A DNA stretch of 64,000 bases. Source: Panacagrimonas perspica. GTDB lineage: Bacteria; Pseudomonadota; Gammaproteobacteria; Nevskiales; Nevskiaceae. A program made the position numbers and the translations under genes. The DNA lies in contig NZ_SOBT01000008.1 in NCBI RefSeq assembly GCF_004364935.1, forward strand, positions 933,534-997,533. Reading direction: 5' to 3'. The notes under the pieces were generated by a model. The model saw only the letters and a program-made list of their open reading frames with translations, was not told the origin of the DNA and did not search any database. Shown in pieces: positions 62,017 through 64,000 of the stretch; position 1 is the first letter of the stretch, and each line of letters starts with the position of its first letter.

Positions 62017-63456
62017 ATGACCGACGCACTCGCCACTGCCCGCCGCCAGTTTCTCGACCCCGCCGGTCTCGACGAAGGTCACCTCGATCGCGTGCTGGGC
62101 GAAACCCTGTCGACCGGCGCCGAGGATGCGGACCTGTACTTCCAGTACTCGCGCACCGAGCACTGGTCGCTGGAAGAAGGCATCGTCAAATCGGGCAGCC
62201 ATTCGGTGGAGCAGGGCGTCGGCGTGCGCGCCATTTCCGGCGAGAAGCAGGGTCTGGCGTATTCGGAAGACATCCAGCTCGACGCGCTGATCGAAGCGGC
62301 CAGCGCATCGCGCGCGATCGTCGCGGATGTCCGCGGCACGCAGATCGCGCCGCAGCGCATCGTGCAGGGCCGCTCGCTGTACCCGGCGGTGGATCCTCCG
62401 GCGTCTGCCGACGCACCCGCCAAGCTTGCGCTGCTGCGTCGCGCCGATGCCGCCGCGCGCGCGGCCGATCCGCGGGTCAAGCAGGTGATGTGCGCGCTCG
62501 CCGCCCAATACGAGGTGGTGATGGTGGTACGTGCCGACGGCCGCCGCGCCGCGGACGTGCGGCCGCTGGTGCGCATGGACGTCACCGTCATCGTCGAGCA
62601 GAACGGTCGGCGCGAGCAGGCCCATGTCGGCGGCGGTGCGCGCGCGGAACTCGACTATTTCACGAAGGATCTTCCGGAAACCTACGCCAAGGAAGCCGTG
62701 CGCCAGGCGCTGGTGCTGCTGGATTCGGTGCCCGCTCCGGCGGGTTCGATGACGGTGGTGCTCGGGCCGGGCTGGCCCGGCATCCTGCTGCACGAGGCCG
62801 TCGGCCACGGGCTGGAAGGCGACTTCAATCGCAAGGGCACGTCGGCGTTCTCCGGCCGCGTCGGCCAGAAAGTGGCGTCGCCGCTGTGCACCGTCGTCGA
62901 CGACGGCACCTTGCCCGGTCGTCGCGGCTCGCTGAACCTCGACGACGAGGGCAACCAGAGCAACTGCACGCGCCTGATCGAGGACGGCATCCTCGCGGGT
63001 TACATCCAGGATTCGCTCAATGCGCGGCTGATGAAAGCCAAGACCACCGGCAATGGCCGTCGCGAATCGTTCGCCAGCCTGGTGATGCCGCGCATGACCA
63101 ACACCTACATGCTCGCCGGTCCGCACGATCCGGAAGAGATCATCGCCTCCGTGCCGCGCGGCATCTACGCCGTGAGCTTCGGTGGCGGACAGGTCGACAT
63201 CACGTCCGGCAACTTCGTGTTCTCCGCGTCCGAGGCCTACCTGATCGAGGACGGCAAGATCACGCGTCCGGTGAAGGGTGCGACCTTGGTCGGCAACGGC
63301 CCCGAGGTGCTCAACCGCGTGTCGATGGTCGGCACCGACCTGAAGCTCGACGCCGGCATCGGCATCTGCGGCAAGGACGGTCAGAGCGTGCCGGTGGGCG
63401 TGGGTCAGCCGAGCCTGCGCATCGACGGCCTCACGGTGGGAGGCACGCAGGGTTGA
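62017..63456 (+). CDS. tldD: Metalloprotease TldD
   Basis: A 479-residue TldD protein. The zinc motif HEAVGH (259-264) lies in GILLHEAVGHGLEGDF. SLNLDDEGN, RRESFASLVMPRMTNTYMLAG and GVGQPSLRIDGLTVGGT at the C-terminus are typical. With TldE (not in this window) it processes microcin B17 and CcdA. The TGATG overlap couples it to the following gene. Confidence 0.95.
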   Translation: MTDALATARRQFLDPAGLDEGHLDRVLGETLSTGAEDADLYFQYSRTEHWSLEEGIVKSGSHSVEQGVGVRAISGEKQGLAYSEDIQLDALIEAASASRAIVADVRGTQIAPQRIVQGRSLYPAVDPPASADAPAKLALLRRADAAARAADPRVKQVMCALAAQYEVVMVVRADGRRAADVRPLVRMDVTVIVEQNGRREQAHVGGGARAELDYFTKDLPETYAKEAVRQALVLLDSVPAPAGSMTVVLGPGWPGILLHEAVGHGLEGDFNRKGTSAFSGRVGQKVASPLCTVVDDGTLPGRRGSLNLDDEGNQSNCTRLIEDGILAGYIQDSLNARLMKAKTTGNGRRESFASLVMPRMTNTYMLAGPHDPEEIIASVPRGIYAVSFGGGQVDITSGNFVFSASEAYLIEDGKITRPVKGATLVGNGPEVLNRVSMVGTDLKLDAGIGICGKDGQSVPVGVGQPSLRIDGLTVGGTQG

Positions 63457-63923
63457 TGTCGCCGCTGCGTTTTGAAAGCCGCCTGACGGCTGCCGCGCCC
63501 ACCGTCTGGGCCGAGGTCTCGACGATGGGCGGAGTCAACGCCGAATTGTTGCCGCTGATGCGCATGACGCATCCCGCTCACGCACACCGCCTCGAATCCG
63601 CCGACGCGAAGCCCGGCGCCGTGCTGTTCCGCAGTTGGCTGCTGGCGTTTGGCGTGCTGCCGATCGATCGGCATGCGCTATCACTTGAACGCCTGTATCC
63701 CGGTGAGGGCTTCGACGAGCGCTCGTCTTCGTGGATGCAGCGCGTCTGGATCCATCGCCGTCGCATCACCGCGCTCGATGGCAGCACCTGCCTTGTCACC
63801 GACGAGGTTGCCTTCGAACCGCGCGTGCCGCTGGCAGCGGCTCTGCTGCGGCGCATCGTCGGCGGCCTGTTCCATCACCGGCACCGGCGTCTGCGGCGCC
63901 GCTTCGGCGAGGTGATGTCATGA
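63456..63923 (+). CDS. SRPBCC-like protein
   Basis: A 155-residue protein with an SRPBCC-type (START-like) appearance: FESRLTAAAPTVWAEVSTMGGVN at the N-terminus and a long C-terminal helix (PLAAALLRRIVGGLFHHRHRRL, split as seen). Such proteins hold a hydrophobic cavity. It overlaps tldD (TGATG) and the next gene by 4 bp. No ligand can be assigned. Confidence 0.72.
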   Translation: MSPLRFESRLTAAAPTVWAEVSTMGGVNAELLPLMRMTHPAHAHRLESADAKPGAVLFRSWLLAFGVLPIDRHALSLERLYPGEGFDERSSSWMQRVWIHRRRITALDGSTCLVTDEVAFEPRVPLAAALLRRIVGGLFHHRHRRLRRRFGEVMS

Positions 63924-64000
63924 CGGTCCGCAAGCTCGGGGAGCTGCGCATCATCGGTGGCCAGTGGCGTAGCCGGCTGGTCGGCTTCTCCGCCAAGGAC
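63920..64000 (+). CDS. rsmD: 16S rRNA (guanine-966-N2)-methyltransferase, N-terminus only
   Basis: 27 residues up to the window end: MTVRKLGELRIIGGQWRSRL and on. The RIIGGxWRxRxL segment is the typical N-terminus of RsmD. ATGA overlaps the stop of the SRPBCC-like gene. The rest lies outside the window. Confidence 0.75.
   Translation, partial: MTVRKLGELRIIGGQWRSRLVGFSAKD

Overview
The window is a high-GC, gene-dense stretch of bacterial chromosome. The gene content and order fit a free-living gammaproteobacterium, probably near the Nevskiales or Lysobacterales (Xanthomonadales). Supporting signs are the E. coli-like ygfB-pepP-ubiH-ubiI order, ProS of the long bacterial type, a paired DUF1302/DUF1329 envelope locus, a split glycine decarboxylase (gcvPA/gcvPB) and several abundant intergenic repeat families. 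The lineage is inferred from gene order and style; there is no rRNA or tRNA gene to anchor it. No phage, plasmid, insertion sequence, CRISPR array or integron was seen. About 57 protein genes were found; the first and the last are cut by the window edges.

Layout. 0-5 kb: envelope and wall genes (secreted protein, LysM protein, lytic transglycosylase), proS, and a MAPEG membrane protein. 5-11 kb: a flavin monooxygenase, a NarL-type two-component pair, and two coupled acyl-CoA dehydrogenase subunits. 11-13.5 kb: a FadL-type outer-membrane channel divergent from a MarR regulator. 13.5-18 kb: dinB, BON and CsbD stress proteins, thioesterase, serA, small lipoprotein. 18-24 kb: mutS and cysS head to head, M48 lipoprotein protease. 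24-28.6 kb: dps with an orphan OppF-like ATPase, then AraC divergent from an NTF2-like protein, a P450 and a putidaredoxin-type ferredoxin. 28.6-39 kb: SDR and acyltransferase, DUF1329/DUF1302, Atm1-type ABC exporter, spoT, PfkB kinase. 39-44.7 kb: a glycine-cleavage operon gcvT-gcvH-gcvPA-tpx-gcvPB under a tandem glycine riboswitch. 44.8-50.5 kb: epoxide hydrolase and the ubiquinone-hydroxylase operon. 50.5-64 kb: argA, bioA, rsmE, dihydroorotase, tag, a metallophosphoesterase lipoprotein, a DECR-like SDR, a MerR plus VIT-VWA pair, tldD, an SRPBCC-like protein and the start of rsmD.

Theme. Core housekeeping genes are interleaved with lipid or hydrophobic-compound genes (paired acyl-CoA dehydrogenases, FadL channel, thioesterase, P450 with ferredoxin, epoxide hydrolase, DECR-like reductase, acyltransferase). 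This suggests an organism that takes up and oxidises hydrophobic substrates.

The strongest non-gene signal is repeats. Eleven REPIN-like elements (two inverted REP hairpins) fall into tight size classes (seven of exactly 67 bp, one of 68, three of 86-87) with covarying stems, and two of them supply the TAG stop codon of the upstream gene. A second family (CGCAAAGG) and a third (GGGAATCGGGA) are also present; one copy of the third lies in frame inside gcvPB. Three genes (argA, ygfB, merR) have a TATA-type -10 box ending 5-6 nt before the ATG, so they are probably transcribed leaderless. The merR start codon is also the exact centre of a perfect palindrome.
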